In this document: one piece after another, positions 14,437 through 23,257 of the stretch | Layout of the letters: each line of letters starts with the position of its first letter | Position numbering within the stretch: position 1 is the first letter of the stretch | Assembly (NCBI GenBank): GCA_046757585.1 | Contig: JBHHYR010000030.1 | Span: 1 to 26,994, forward strand | Origin: JBHHYR01 sp046757585 | Lineage (GTDB): Bacteria; Desulfobacterota; Binatia; HRBIN30 | Direction: 5' to 3' | Length of the DNA stretch: 26,994 nt | The notes under the pieces: model-generated | Told to the model about the DNA's origin: nothing | Databases searched by the model: none | What the model saw: the letters and a program-made list of their open reading frames with translations, nothing else | Program-made: the position numbers and the translations under genes

Positions 14437-15219
14437 ATGGTTCGCCGTGAAAAGACCAACTACATCATCCAGTCCGTTTCGCACGCCTTGGACGTTCTGG
14501 AACAATTTACGGACCAGGCGGACGAGTTGGGAGTGACGGATCTTAGCAAGCGCCTGAAACTCCACAAGAATAACGTATTCCGTTTGCTGGCAACGCTCGA
14601 AGCCCGCGGGTATATCGAGCAGAACAAGGCGAGTGAGAACTACCGCCTGAGTATCGGGTGCTTGCGTCTCGGACAGCGCTTCGTGGCCCAGATGGGGCTC
14701 CTGCGGCAGGCCCGGCCCGTGATGAACGAAATCGCCAAGGCGAGCCGTGAGACCGCGTTTCTGGCGGTCCTACGTGACCAGGCGGTGGTGCTCCTGGACG
14801 CGGTGGAGGCAGAACAGCCTGTTCGTCTGATCTCGCGGATCGGCAACTCTCTGCCCCTCCACTGCACTGCCGTGGGTAAGCTGTACTTGGCCTTTTCGGA
14901 CGATGCACTGCGCGCCGCACTGCCGGAGACGCTGCAGAAGTTCACCGAGAAGACAATTGTCGATCGACAGGCGCTCGGGCCACAGCTTAAGAAGGTCGGG
15001 GAGAACGGGTACGCCATTGAGCTGGGCGAACACCTGGAGGATGTCCGTTCCGTGGCGGTGCCGGTGCGCGACTACACCAGGGCCGTCGTCGGCAGCCTGG
15101 CAGTCTCGGGTCCCGCATACCGGCTTTCGCAGGAGCGCCTCGACAAGGAGGTCGTCCCGCTGATGTTGAAGGCAGGCCGCGAGCTCTCGACTCGTCTGGG
15201 GTTCGACGGCGACCGCTGA
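14437..15219 (+). CDS. IclR-family transcriptional regulator
   Basis: A 260-residue protein with a GGAGG five bases before the ATG. Residues 8-75 are the winged helix-turn-helix: YIIQSVSHALDVLEQF, VTDLSKRLKLHKNNVFRLLATLEARGYIEQN and the wing YRLSIGCLRLGQ. Residues 85-258 are the IclR effector domain, with SRETAFLAVLRDQAVVLLDAVEAEQPVRLISRIGNSLPLHCTAVGKLYLAF, then ENGYAIELGEHLEDVRSVAVPVRDYTRAVVGSLAVSGPAYRLS. The domain binds small carboxylates or aromatic acids in known members. The gene is divergent from the dienelactone hydrolase / formyltransferase-like pair, the classical layout for an IclR regulator and its target; autoregulation is likely. The effector is unknown. Confidence 0.93.
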   Translation: MVRREKTNYIIQSVSHALDVLEQFTDQADELGVTDLSKRLKLHKNNVFRLLATLEARGYIEQNKASENYRLSIGCLRLGQRFVAQMGLLRQARPVMNEIAKASRETAFLAVLRDQAVVLLDAVEAEQPVRLISRIGNSLPLHCTAVGKLYLAFSDDALRAALPETLQKFTEKTIVDRQALGPQLKKVGENGYAIELGEHLEDVRSVAVPVRDYTRAVVGSLAVSGPAYRLSQERLDKEVVPLMLKAGRELSTRLGFDGDR

Positions 15220-15232
15220 AACAGGCAGCTAA

Positions 15233-15252
15233 CGACGCTTCTTCCTGCGTCG
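15233..15252. terminator. Stem-loop behind IclR gene, weak terminator candidate
   Basis: CGACGC (15233-15238) and GCGTCG (15247-15252) form a perfect 6-bp stem with an 8-base pyrimidine loop, 13 bases after the IclR stop codon. No T-tract follows. It lies between the convergent IclR and nuoN genes. Confidence 0.3.
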
Positions 15253-15272
15253 ACCGCTCAGGGGAGGACTAC

Positions 15273-15389
15273 GTGTACACCCGCGCCGGCGTGGGCTCCT
15301 CGCATAAGGGTGCGCCGCGATCACTGCCGTTGCAGTACTGGGGTGTGCGGCGGTTCCGCAACCTGCCGAGCCGGAAGCGGCGGCGCTGA
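15273..15389 (+). CDS. 38-residue basic ORF with strong ribosome site, uncertain
   Basis: A GTG at 15273 is preceded by GGGGAGG at five-base spacing, the strongest Shine-Dalgarno type in this gap. It opens 38 codons that end four bases before the nuoN stop codon on the other strand. The peptide is Arg/Lys-rich, ends in RKRRR, and has no recognised domain. The 174-base gap between iclR and nuoN holds nothing else apart from the stem-loop. It may be a small nucleic-acid-binding peptide or a chance frame behind a chance ribosome site. Confidence 0.25.
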   Translation: MYTRAGVGSSHKGAPRSLPLQYWGVRRFRNLPSRKRRR

Positions 15390-15393
15390 AGGC

Positions 15394-16872
15394 TCAACCC
15401 GTAAAGAACTGCAGGGAACGGTCAGCGAATGCAATGACGGGGGCCCAGTAGACGCCCATGACGATCGTCGCAGCAGAGAGCCCCCACATGAGCGCGCCGT
15501 TGTGAAGCCCGACGCTCACCGTGCCGTCGCCCGCTTCGGGGAGGTCGAGGAACATGGTCCGCACAACGCGCGCATAATAGTACAGCGAAATGACGCTATT
15601 GATGACGCCCACCACGGCAAGGAGGTAGAAATGCTGCCGGATCACAGCCGCGAACAGGTAGAACTTGCCGACGAAGCCGGCGAGGGGCGGCAGGCCGGTC
15701 AGGGAAAACAGAAAGATCGCCATGGCCAGCGCCGGCGCCGCGCCCCCGCGCCAGGCCAGACCGCGATATCCCTCGATATCTTCCCGCCCCGTTGCGTTTG
15801 CCACAATCATCACCACCAGGAACGCCCCGATGTTCATCAGGTAATAGACCACCATGTAGAACAGCATGGCCCGCAATCCTTCGTTGGTGAGCACCACGAA
15901 CCCCATGAGCATGTAGCCGGCGTGGGCGATACTGGAGTAGGCCAGCAACCGCTTCACGTTGCGTTGCGATAATGCCGAGAGGTTCCCGAGGGTCATGGTG
16001 ACCATGGACAACACGAGCACCAGCTGGGGCCAGTCGACGCCGGCGATGAACCGCCATGCTCCGTCGCTGCCGAGCTGCGACAATGCCGGGTAGAAGAACC
16101 GCATCAGGAGGGCAAAGCCCGCCGCCTTGGAACCCACCGACAGGAAGGCTGTGATCGGGATGGGCGCACCCGTATAGACGTCTGGCACCCACATGTGAAA
16201 GGGCACCGCAGCGATCTTGTAACCGAGGCCGGTTAGGGTCAGCACGACCGCAATGAACAGAGCTAACCTGCCGGGCGCGCCGTGTACGAGCGCGGCGTTG
16301 ATCTGGGCGAAATCCATGCTGCCCGTGAGGCCGAAGATCCAGCTCATCCCCCAGATCATCGTCCCTGAGGCCACACCGCCGTAGATCAGATATTTGAGCG
16401 CCGCTTCGCCCGAACGCCGGTCGTGCCGCAAGTAGCCGGTCAGCACGTACGACGTTAGGCTCACGAACTCCAGCGCCAGGTAGGCCATCAGCAGGTTCGA
16501 CGCTGACGCCATGAAGTACATTCCCAGTGTGCTCGACAGCAGCAGGCCGTAGTACTCTCCTCGATTCGGTCCGTCGATCTCGCGCGAACCGAGCGACATC
16601 CACACCGTCACGAGCGCCACCAAGGCGAAGAGGACCTTAAAGAAGATTGCAAAGGGATCCTGCACGATCATCTTGCTGAATAACCAGCCGGCGGGCGTGC
16701 CAGCCAGGCGAGTCACCGCCAGCAACGAGAGCGCCGTGCCAGCGAGGGCAATCTCACCGAGTCGATTTTTCTCCCGCACCACGAGGTCTGCAAGGAACAC
16801 CCCGACGATGGTGAGCACAAGCAGGATCTCGGGGAGAATGTACCCCACGCTCTCAATGTTGCTGAGATTCAT
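15394..16872 (-). CDS. nuoN: NADH-quinone oxidoreductase subunit N
   Basis: A 492-residue antiporter-like membrane subunit of complex I, about 14 transmembrane helices, the last gene of the nuo cluster. Hallmarks are LLMAYLALEFVSLTSYVLTGYLR (key Glu of helix 5), YLIYGGVASGTMIWGMSWIFG, KIAAVPFHMWVPDVYTGAPIPITAFLSVGSKAAGFALL (key Lys region), NVKRLLAYSSIAHAGYMLMG and FLFSLTGLPPLAGFVGKFYLFAA. It is part of the proton-pumping distal membrane arm. GGAGT lies nine bases before the ATG, and the gene follows nuoM by 21 bases. The family length (about 480-490) is matched. Confidence 0.96.
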   Translation of the reverse strand: MNLSNIESVGYILPEILLVLTIVGVFLADLVVREKNRLGEIALAGTALSLLAVTRLAGTPAGWLFSKMIVQDPFAIFFKVLFALVALVTVWMSLGSREIDGPNRGEYYGLLLSSTLGMYFMASASNLLMAYLALEFVSLTSYVLTGYLRHDRRSGEAALKYLIYGGVASGTMIWGMSWIFGLTGSMDFAQINAALVHGAPGRLALFIAVVLTLTGLGYKIAAVPFHMWVPDVYTGAPIPITAFLSVGSKAAGFALLMRFFYPALSQLGSDGAWRFIAGVDWPQLVLVLSMVTMTLGNLSALSQRNVKRLLAYSSIAHAGYMLMGFVVLTNEGLRAMLFYMVVYYLMNIGAFLVVMIVANATGREDIEGYRGLAWRGGAAPALAMAIFLFSLTGLPPLAGFVGKFYLFAAVIRQHFYLLAVVGVINSVISLYYYARVVRTMFLDLPEAGDGTVSVGLHNGALMWGLSAATIVMGVYWAPVIAFADRSLQFFTG

Positions 16873-16893
16873 CGGCGCCGACTCCGACCGCCG

Positions 16894-18369
16894 CTACAAT
16901 GATGCGATCACAAACTGATTCAAGCTGTTGAGTGACGCACTCATGAGGTCGAGAACCGCACGGGGATAGACGCCGACGACCACCACGATCGCACCGAGCG
17001 GCACCAGGGTGAAGAGCTCGCGCCCATTGATCTCCGGCAAGCCAGCGTACTTCTCATTCACCTTGCCAAAGAACATGCGCTGCATCGTCCACAGGAGGTA
17101 GCCGGCCGTCAAAATGACGGCGCTCGCGCCCACCACGGTGAGGCCCGGGTATTTCTGCCACGCGCCCAACAAGACCAGCACTTCGGAGACGAAGGCAGAC
17201 AGCCCCGGTAGTCCCAGGGCAGCGAAGAACGCGAGCGCCGTAACGCCCGTGTAAACCGGCATGACGGATGCCAGCCCCCCAAAGCCGTCGATGTCGCGGT
17301 GATGGGCGCGGTCGTAGATCACACCGACGAGCAGGAACAACATCGCTGTGACGGTGCCGTGGTTGAACATCTGCAACACCGCACCCTGTATGCCCTGCGG
17401 CGTGAACGACGCCATGCCGAGCATCACGTAGCCCATGTGGCTGATGCTCGAGTAGGCGACCAGCTTCTTCAGGTCCTTTTGCGCCATCGCGCACAGCGCA
17501 CCGTAGACAATGTTGAAGACGCCAAGCGCGCCAAGGCAGTAGTAGGACAGCTCCGCGGTCGCTACGGGAAGCATCGCGTAGTTGATACGCAGGATGCCAT
17601 AGGTGCCCATCTTCAACAGGATGCCCGCCAAAATGACGGAGACCGCCGTAGGCGCCTCGACGTGCGCGTCCGGCAACCAGGTGTGAAACGGAAACGCCGG
17701 AATCTTGATCGCAAAGCCGATGAACAAGGCGATCCAGAGCACGATCTGGAAGGTGCGCGAGTACGTGCCGTGCGCCGCCATCAGCTTGACCATGTCGAAC
17801 GTATGCGGCGTTTGAGAGAAGTACAGCGCCAGCAGCGCCAGCAGCATCAGCACACTGCCTGCCAGGGTGTACAAAAAGAACTTGATCGCAGCGTACTCGC
17901 GGCGCGGCCCCCCCCAAATGCCGATGAGAAAGTACATCGGCAGCAGCATGAGCTCCCAGAAGATGTAGAACAGGAAGAAGTCGAGTGAGACGAACACGCC
18001 CATCATGGCAGCGTCGAGCAGCAGGAACAGGGCGAAGTACCCCTTCACCGCCTTCTCGATCCCCCAAGAGGCGAAGATGCAGATGAAGCACAGCAAGGCC
18101 GTGAGCAGTACCATGGTGATGCTCACGCCATCGACGCCGACAAAATATTCGATGTGGAAGCTCGGAATCCACCGGTGACGCTCGACGAACTGAAAGCCCG
18201 CCTGCGCCCGATCGAAGTTCCCGAACAGCCAGATCGCCAGCAGCAAGGGGGGCGCTGTCGTGACCGCTGCCGTCCACTTGATCAGGGTGTGGGCCGCGCT
18301 CGGCAAACACAGCACCACCAGCATGCCGGCAATCGGTACAAAGGTCATATACGTCAAGACGTGATCCAT
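16894..18369 (-). CDS. nuoM: NADH-quinone oxidoreductase subunit M
   Basis: A 491-residue polytopic antiporter-like subunit of complex I. Visible signatures are IFWELMLLPMYFLIGIWGGPRREYAAIKFFLYTLAGS (essential Glu in helix 5), AIKIPAFPFHTWLPDAHVEAPTAVSVILAGILLKMGTYGILR (Lys in helix 7 and the broken helix), AQKDLKKLVAYSSISHMGYVMLG and LPGLSAFVSEVLVLLGAW. The ATG has GGAG about ten bases upstream. It lies 100 bases behind nuoL, the longest gap inside the cluster; that gap shows no further ORF. Length is in the usual range (about 490-510). Confidence 0.96.
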   Translation of the reverse strand: MDHVLTYMTFVPIAGMLVVLCLPSAAHTLIKWTAAVTTAPPLLLAIWLFGNFDRAQAGFQFVERHRWIPSFHIEYFVGVDGVSITMVLLTALLCFICIFASWGIEKAVKGYFALFLLLDAAMMGVFVSLDFFLFYIFWELMLLPMYFLIGIWGGPRREYAAIKFFLYTLAGSVLMLLALLALYFSQTPHTFDMVKLMAAHGTYSRTFQIVLWIALFIGFAIKIPAFPFHTWLPDAHVEAPTAVSVILAGILLKMGTYGILRINYAMLPVATAELSYYCLGALGVFNIVYGALCAMAQKDLKKLVAYSSISHMGYVMLGMASFTPQGIQGAVLQMFNHGTVTAMLFLLVGVIYDRAHHRDIDGFGGLASVMPVYTGVTALAFFAALGLPGLSAFVSEVLVLLGAWQKYPGLTVVGASAVILTAGYLLWTMQRMFFGKVNEKYAGLPEINGRELFTLVPLGAIVVVVGVYPRAVLDLMSASLNSLNQFVIASL

Positions 18370-18469
18370 TCCTGTGCTCCAAGGGTTCAGCGGGCCACGG
18401 GCCTGCGGGGCGCGTTGCCTCCCTCGCCCGCACGTCCGGAACCTGTCAGCCAGTGAAAACCCTTTTCCA

Positions 18470-20518
18470 TCACATGAGCCGTGCCACCATCACAATGACC
18501 ACACTACCCACGATCACATAGAGATAGCCGTTGATGTTGCCGGTCTGTAACTGCCGGAAGCGATTGCCTGCTCCAATGGTGGCGTCGGCGACCCGATTGA
18601 CAAGGCCATCAATGACGTGGTCGTCGAATAAGCCGTTCAGCCATGACACCAAGCGGGTCACGCGCGCCGAGCCGTCGACGATGAAATCGATGACGTAATG
18701 ATCGAAACCGGCAGAGAGACGCGCCAGCAGCAATGTGCCGTTGACGAACACCGCATTGTAGATCTCGTCGATGTAGTACTTCCCGTAGACCAATCGGTAG
18801 ATCTGCCCATCAGCTGCGTCAGAAAATGTCTCCGGTTTGAGCGTCTTCGACTGATACATCGCGTACGCCACGGCGATACCGGCCCCGGCGGCACCGAGCG
18901 ACAGCACCATGAGCAGCAGTTCGACGGGGGTGGCCGCCCCGCCAGTGGCTGCTGCGCCGTGGTGGGCGCCGAACACCGGCGCGAGCCATTCCTCGATGCG
19001 GTTCGCGCCCCCCAGCGCGTGCGGCACCCCCACGACACCCGCCACGGTGGCCAGGAACGCCAGGATGAGCAGCGGGTACGTCATCACCGGCGGCGACTCG
19101 TGCAGGTGCTCTTGAACATGATGATCGGCGCGGCACTCGCCGTAGAACGTCATGAACACCTGGCGAAACATGTAGAACCCGGTCAGGCCAGCGGCAGCCC
19201 ATCCGATCGCCCAGACGAAGACGCTGCCATGCGCACTGGAGAAGGCCTGCCAGAGAATCTCGTCCTTCGAAAAGAAGCCGGAAAAGGGAAAGATTCCCGT
19301 GATGGCCAAGGTTGAGATGAGGAAAGTGAGGTGCGTCCGGGGCATCCAGCGTTTGAGACCGCCCATTTTCCGCATATCCTGCTCCCCGCCCATGGCGTGG
19401 ATGACGCTGCCGGACGCCAGAAACAGGCAGGCCTTGAAAAAGGCATGGGTCATGAGGTGAAAGATGCCGGCCGCGTACGCGCCAACCCCCATGCCGATGA
19501 ACATGTAGCCGAGCTGGCTCACAGTGGAATAGGCCAACACCTTCTTGATGTCATTTTGCGCCACCCCGATGGTGGCGGCGAAGAAGGCAGTGAGCGCACC
19601 AACCCAGGCCACCACGTGCAACGTGGCAGGGGCCATGCTGTATAGGAAGCTCATGCGACCGATCATGTACACGCCGGCGGTGACCATGGTGGCTGCATGG
19701 ATGAGGGCACTCACGGGCGTTGGACCGGCCATGGCATCCGGCAGCCACACGTATAGGGGAATCTGCGCCGACTTGCCGGTGGCACCCACAAACAGCAGCA
19801 AGGTGACCAGCGTGGCGACGCTCATACCCCAAAACATCTGCCCGTCCAGAACGTGCACGTGCTGCGCGAGCTCCCGGAAGATGATGCTCGGCTGTCCGGC
19901 CGCGGACATCGACCAGAAGAGCAAGAACACGCCAAGCGTAAAGCCGAAGTCACCCACGCGGTTCACGATGAAAGCCTTGCTGCCCGCGCTGGCGTTAGCC
20001 CACTCACCGTACCAGAAGCCGATCAAGGCGTAGGAGCACAGACCCACTCCCTCCCAGCCCACGAACATGAGCAACAGGTTGTCACCAAGGACCAGCGTGA
20101 GCATCGAGAAGGTGAACAGATTCAGCAGGGCGAAGTAGCGCCAGTAGGACTTGTCCTCCTGCATGTAACCGATGGAGTAGAAGTGGATCACCCCGCCGAC
20201 GCCCGTCACGACCAGGATCATGACGGCGGACAGCGGATCGGCCCAGAATGCGACGTCGGCGCGGACACCGCCGACGTCAAACCACGTCCACCACTGATCC
20301 AAAAGGGCGCGTGATTCGGGTGGCAACGCGAGCAGCTGTCCGAAGACCCGCAGGGACAGCAGAAACGCGATCACTACCGGCGTACAGGCAATGATGGAGA
20401 TGGCGCGCTTGCCCAGGTTTCTCTGGATCAGCGCGCCAGGAATGCCGTTGAGGGCCGCGCCCAGTAGCGGAAGCGCGACAATCCAACGCAGGTAGTCAAC
20501 TGAGATGGGATGTTCCAT
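18470..20518 (-). CDS. nuoL: NADH-quinone oxidoreductase subunit L
   Basis: A protein of 682 residues from ATG 20518; a GTG immediately before it (20521) could add one residue. It is the largest complex I antiporter-like subunit: VGWEGVGLCSYALIGFWYGEWANASAGSKAFIVNRVGDFGF with the essential Glu, GKSAQIPLYVWLPDAMAGPTPVSALIHAATMVTAGVYMIGR with the Lys and broken helix, NDIKKVLAYSTVSQLGYMFIGMGVGAYAAGIFHLMTHAFFKACLFL, and FPFSGFFSKDEILW. The C-terminal part (about 570-682) is the extended lateral-helix region ending in a final membrane anchor. The His-rich loop AHHGAAATGGAA near residue 525 is a variable insertion. It lies 84 bases behind nuoK in the cluster. Confidence 0.96.
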   Translation of the reverse strand: MEHPISVDYLRWIVALPLLGAALNGIPGALIQRNLGKRAISIIACTPVVIAFLLSLRVFGQLLALPPESRALLDQWWTWFDVGGVRADVAFWADPLSAVMILVVTGVGGVIHFYSIGYMQEDKSYWRYFALLNLFTFSMLTLVLGDNLLLMFVGWEGVGLCSYALIGFWYGEWANASAGSKAFIVNRVGDFGFTLGVFLLFWSMSAAGQPSIIFRELAQHVHVLDGQMFWGMSVATLVTLLLFVGATGKSAQIPLYVWLPDAMAGPTPVSALIHAATMVTAGVYMIGRMSFLYSMAPATLHVVAWVGALTAFFAATIGVAQNDIKKVLAYSTVSQLGYMFIGMGVGAYAAGIFHLMTHAFFKACLFLASGSVIHAMGGEQDMRKMGGLKRWMPRTHLTFLISTLAITGIFPFSGFFSKDEILWQAFSSAHGSVFVWAIGWAAAGLTGFYMFRQVFMTFYGECRADHHVQEHLHESPPVMTYPLLILAFLATVAGVVGVPHALGGANRIEEWLAPVFGAHHGAAATGGAATPVELLLMVLSLGAAGAGIAVAYAMYQSKTLKPETFSDAADGQIYRLVYGKYYIDEIYNAVFVNGTLLLARLSAGFDHYVIDFIVDGSARVTRLVSWLNGLFDDHVIDGLVNRVADATIGAGNRFRQLQTGNINGYLYVIVGSVVIVMVARLM

Positions 20519-20605
20519 CACAATTCTCTGATTTGGCCGGCTCCGACGCCGCCGCCCGCGGGTCCCGTCTCCACACCCCCCGCCACATGTCTCCTCCCCG
20601 CAGCT

Positions 20606-20914
20606 TCAGCCGCGCAGCGTTTCCGTCGCCTCCACGTCGATGGTCTGGAAAGTCTGATAGATGCCCAGCACGATCGCCAAGCCGATCGCCGCCTCTGCCG
20701 CCGCCAGCATGATGACGAAGATCGCAAACAACTGCCCCTCGTAGCCCCCGGATCCATACCGGGAGAAGGCCAGGTAGTTGATGTTCGCCGAGTTCAACAC
20801 CAACTCGACACCCATCAGGATGCCAATGGCGTTGCGCCGCGTCAGCACACAGTACAGCCCCAGGGCAAACACGATCAAGCTCACGAACAAGTAATGATGT
20901 AACCCAATGGTCAT
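20606..20914 (-). CDS. nuoK: NADH-quinone oxidoreductase subunit K
   Basis: A 102-residue subunit with three transmembrane helices, matching the family length of about 100. The start ATG 20914 is chosen because MTIGLHHYLFVSLIVFALGLYCVLTRRNAIGILMGVELVLNSANINYLAF is the family N-terminus; a TTG at 20926 closer to AAGGG is less likely. The two conserved acidic residues of the proton path are in GVELVLNSAN (helix 2) and AAAEAAIGLAI (helix 3). It belongs to the membrane arm with nuoJ, whose stop is 18 bases upstream. Confidence 0.95.
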   Translation of the reverse strand: MTIGLHHYLFVSLIVFALGLYCVLTRRNAIGILMGVELVLNSANINYLAFSRYGSGGYEGQLFAIFVIMLAAAEAAIGLAIVLGIYQTFQTIDVEATETLRG

Positions 20915-20932
20915 GGCGCCCGACAACGTCCC

Positions 20933-21433
20933 TTATTCTTTCAACTCCTTGCGTGACAGGATGACGGCACCAATCAACGCGGCGAGCAGGACCACGGAGG
21001 CCAACTCGAACGGCAGAAGATAGCCACCAAGAAATGCGTTGCCGATCGTGTAGACCGTGGGCTTCGGCGCCGCGGGGACGAGGTGCTTCCAGTCGGCCTG
21101 CGTCACGGCCATGCCCATCACGACCGTGACGGCCGCAATGACCAGCATGGCAGGCAGCCGTCCGACCGAGCGGTTCGAGACGCGCACGTCACCGATGCTA
21201 TGGGTCAGCATCACAGCGAACAGCAGCAGCACCAAGATGCCGCCCACGTAGATCAGCACCTGAATCACCGCGACGAAATCCGCGGCGAGGAACACATACA
21301 AACCCGCTACCCCCATAAACGTCCCCATCAAGGAAAACGCGGAATAGACGATGTTGGGCGAGAACGCGACACCGGCTGCGGAAACCACCGTCACGGCAGC
21401 GATCACGTAGAAAAGGGCGTCACCGATCGACAT
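20933..21433 (-). CDS. nuoJ: NADH-quinone oxidoreductase subunit J
   Basis: A 166-residue membrane subunit with five transmembrane helices. MSIGDALFYVIAAVTVVSAAGVAFSPNIVYSAFSLMGTFMGVAGLYVFLAADFVAVIQVLIYVGGILVLLLFAVML contains the highly conserved helix-3 pi-bulge region (FVAVIQVLIYVGGILVLLLFAVML). The C-terminus PFELASVVLLAALIGAVILSRKE is typical. The ATG at 21433 lies five bases after the nuoI stop codon, so the two are probably translationally coupled. An upstream extension in the same frame is open but overlaps nuoI and is not coding. Confidence 0.95.
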   Translation of the reverse strand: MSIGDALFYVIAAVTVVSAAGVAFSPNIVYSAFSLMGTFMGVAGLYVFLAADFVAVIQVLIYVGGILVLLLFAVMLTHSIGDVRVSNRSVGRLPAMLVIAAVTVVMGMAVTQADWKHLVPAAPKPTVYTIGNAFLGGYLLPFELASVVLLAALIGAVILSRKELKE

Positions 21434-21438
21434 CCCGT

Positions 21439-22005
21439 TCACGCCGCCTTGTCCTTGACGCCCGGTTTCTTTTCTTCGGGGGCGGCGAACTCTTCCACGT
21501 AACGCATACCCCGATCGAGCAGCGGTGCGATCGCTGGATCGTCCTCGCCCGTCTTCTTCGGCTTGTAGGCAACCACGGGCTCCTTGATGAACCGCCGCAC
21601 CAGGCTTTCCAGCGAGTAGTCTGCCCCCTCGAATTCGGGGGTATGATGGATGGCACCGGTTGGACACGGCTCGCTGCACAGGCCACAGTACATGCACTTC
21701 GCCATATCGATGTCGAAGCGCGTCATGAGCATGCTGCGCGTCTGCGCATCTTTCTTGGCATCGATGACGATGCAATCGATCGGGCAAGCACGCTCGCACG
21801 CCAAGCAGCCGGTACAGATCTCGAGGTCCACCTCGAGAATCCCTCGGTACCGGAAAGGCAAGGTGTCTTGCACGCACATCTCGGTGCGGTCGGGATACTG
21901 TACCGTAAACGGCTGTCGCACCAGATGCGAGAACGTCACGGCCATGCCGTCCAGGACGGTCTTGGCCGTCTCCACGATGTTCCCGAAGTAGCTCCGCTGT
22001 TTCAT
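21439..22005 (-). CDS. nuoI: NADH-quinone oxidoreductase subunit I (two 4Fe-4S ferredoxin-like subunit)
   Basis: A 188-residue peripheral subunit that holds clusters N6a and N6b. The cysteines are C64-C67-C70-C74 in CTGCLACERACP and C104-C107-C110-C114 in CMYCGLCSEPCP. It passes electrons toward cluster N2 of NuoB. A GGAGAG stands just before the ATG. The Lys-rich tail (about 150-188) is longer than the core fold. In a complex lacking nuoE/F/G genes next to it, NuoI is the exposed electron entry point, as in ferredoxin- or cofactor-F420-linked relatives. Which donor it uses here is not shown by the sequence. Confidence 0.96.
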   Translation of the reverse strand: MKQRSYFGNIVETAKTVLDGMAVTFSHLVRQPFTVQYPDRTEMCVQDTLPFRYRGILEVDLEICTGCLACERACPIDCIVIDAKKDAQTRSMLMTRFDIDMAKCMYCGLCSEPCPTGAIHHTPEFEGADYSLESLVRRFIKEPVVAYKPKKTGEDDPAIAPLLDRGMRYVEEFAAPEEKKPGVKDKAA

Positions 22006-22015
22006 GCACTCTCCG

Positions 22016-23215
22016 TCAAGACAGTGGGCTCAAGCGTAGCAGCCCCTGTTCGCGGACGCGGGCTCGGCGTAAGTGGAACGCGACCCGCCGGAAGAAATAG
22101 GTCACGACCGCCAGTCCGACAGCACACATCGTAAACGCCACCGCGCGGCTCCCCTCGGGAACGAGCACGATCCAGGTTGCCGTTCCCAAGACGTTCACGA
22201 AGGCAATCGGCACGAGATATTTCCAGCACACCGCCATCAGCTGGTCCACGCGCGTGCGCGGTAAGGTCGCCCGCACCCACATCGCCACCAGCACCCAGAA
22301 GTAGGACTTGACAAAGAACGTGAGAAACTCCAGCACGCTGCTCGCGATCACGTTGTCGGTGACGTGCGGGATCTGCCACCCGCCGAGGAACAGCGTGCTC
22401 ACGACGGCGCCGATGACATACAGGTTGCCCCACTCCGCCATGAAAAATATCAGGTAACGCACACCGGAATACTCGGTCACGAAACCGGCCACGAGCTCCG
22501 ACTCGGCTTCAGGAAGGTCGAAGGGCGTGCGGTTGCCTTCCGCCAGTGCAGAGACGAAGAAGATGAAAAAAGCCGCAAAGGTAAACGGGTTGGCAAACAC
22601 GAACCAGTCCCACGGGGCCCAGCCCTGCGCCTTGATGATACCCTGCATGCTCAGCGTACCGGCAAGCAGCACAATGGGGAAAATCGATAGCCCAGCGGGA
22701 ATTTCGTAGCTGACGATCTGTGCCGCCGACCGAATACCGCCGATCAGTGACCATTTGTTGTTCGACGCCCAGCCGGCCATGAGAATGCCGACAACCACCA
22801 GTGCGGTCACCGCGGTCAGGTACAGAATCCCGACGTTCAGGTCGACAATGATCAGGTGGCTGCCGAACGGTAGGACGACGAAGGTAGCAACGAAGCCCAT
22901 CATCACCACGTACGGTGCTGCTGAAAACAGCGGCCGGTCCGCCAGCACGGGAATGATGTCCTCTTTCATGACCAGCTTGATGCCGTCCACCAACCACTGC
23001 AAAATCCCCTGTGGGCCCACCCGATTTGGGCCCACCCGCGACTGGATGCGCGCCCACAGCCGGCGCTCGATGAACGTACTGCCCCCGGCGACGTTCAGAA
23101 TGAACACCAGCAACACGAGCGCACCGAACACCAGCATCCCGCCCGCGTAGACGACATCGCGGGAAACGCCGGTGAAGTACCCCTCAGTAATCAACCGATC
23201 GAGGAATGCTTGCAT
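22016..23215 (-). CDS. nuoH: NADH-quinone oxidoreductase subunit H
   Basis: A protein of 399 residues from ATG 23215; a GTG at 23245 would add ten residues without better support. It is the eight-helix heel subunit that forms the quinone tunnel with NuoB and NuoD. Signatures are ERRLWARIQSRVGPNRVGPQGILQWLVDGIKLVMKEDIIP, GGIRSAAQIVSYEIPAGLS, EGNRTPFDLPEAESELVAGFVTEYSGVRYLIFFMAEW, and VRATLPRTRVDQLMAVCWKYLVPIAFVN. It directly follows nuoD by 42 bases, where nuoE, nuoF and nuoG would stand in a 13- or 14-gene cluster. The C-terminal tail is Arg-rich and longer than usual. Confidence 0.96.
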   Translation of the reverse strand: MQAFLDRLITEGYFTGVSRDVVYAGGMLVFGALVLLVFILNVAGGSTFIERRLWARIQSRVGPNRVGPQGILQWLVDGIKLVMKEDIIPVLADRPLFSAAPYVVMMGFVATFVVLPFGSHLIIVDLNVGILYLTAVTALVVVGILMAGWASNNKWSLIGGIRSAAQIVSYEIPAGLSIFPIVLLAGTLSMQGIIKAQGWAPWDWFVFANPFTFAAFFIFFVSALAEGNRTPFDLPEAESELVAGFVTEYSGVRYLIFFMAEWGNLYVIGAVVSTLFLGGWQIPHVTDNVIASSVLEFLTFFVKSYFWVLVAMWVRATLPRTRVDQLMAVCWKYLVPIAFVNVLGTATWIVLVPEGSRAVAFTMCAVGLAVVTYFFRRVAFHLRRARVREQGLLRLSPLS

Positions 23216-23257
23216 GATCGTCCGACTTGCCAGGCAATACGGCACTCAGCGAGGCAT

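Noticed and set aside
15596..16603. Minus-strand open frame (335 codons) inside nuoN
   Set aside because: Frame-shifted shadow of nuoN with no domain of its own.
17054..18433. Long minus-strand open frame (459 codons) overlapping nuoM in another frame
   Set aside because: Shadow frame in GC-rich DNA. The nuoM frame carries all family motifs; this one is Arg/Ala/His-rich without any.
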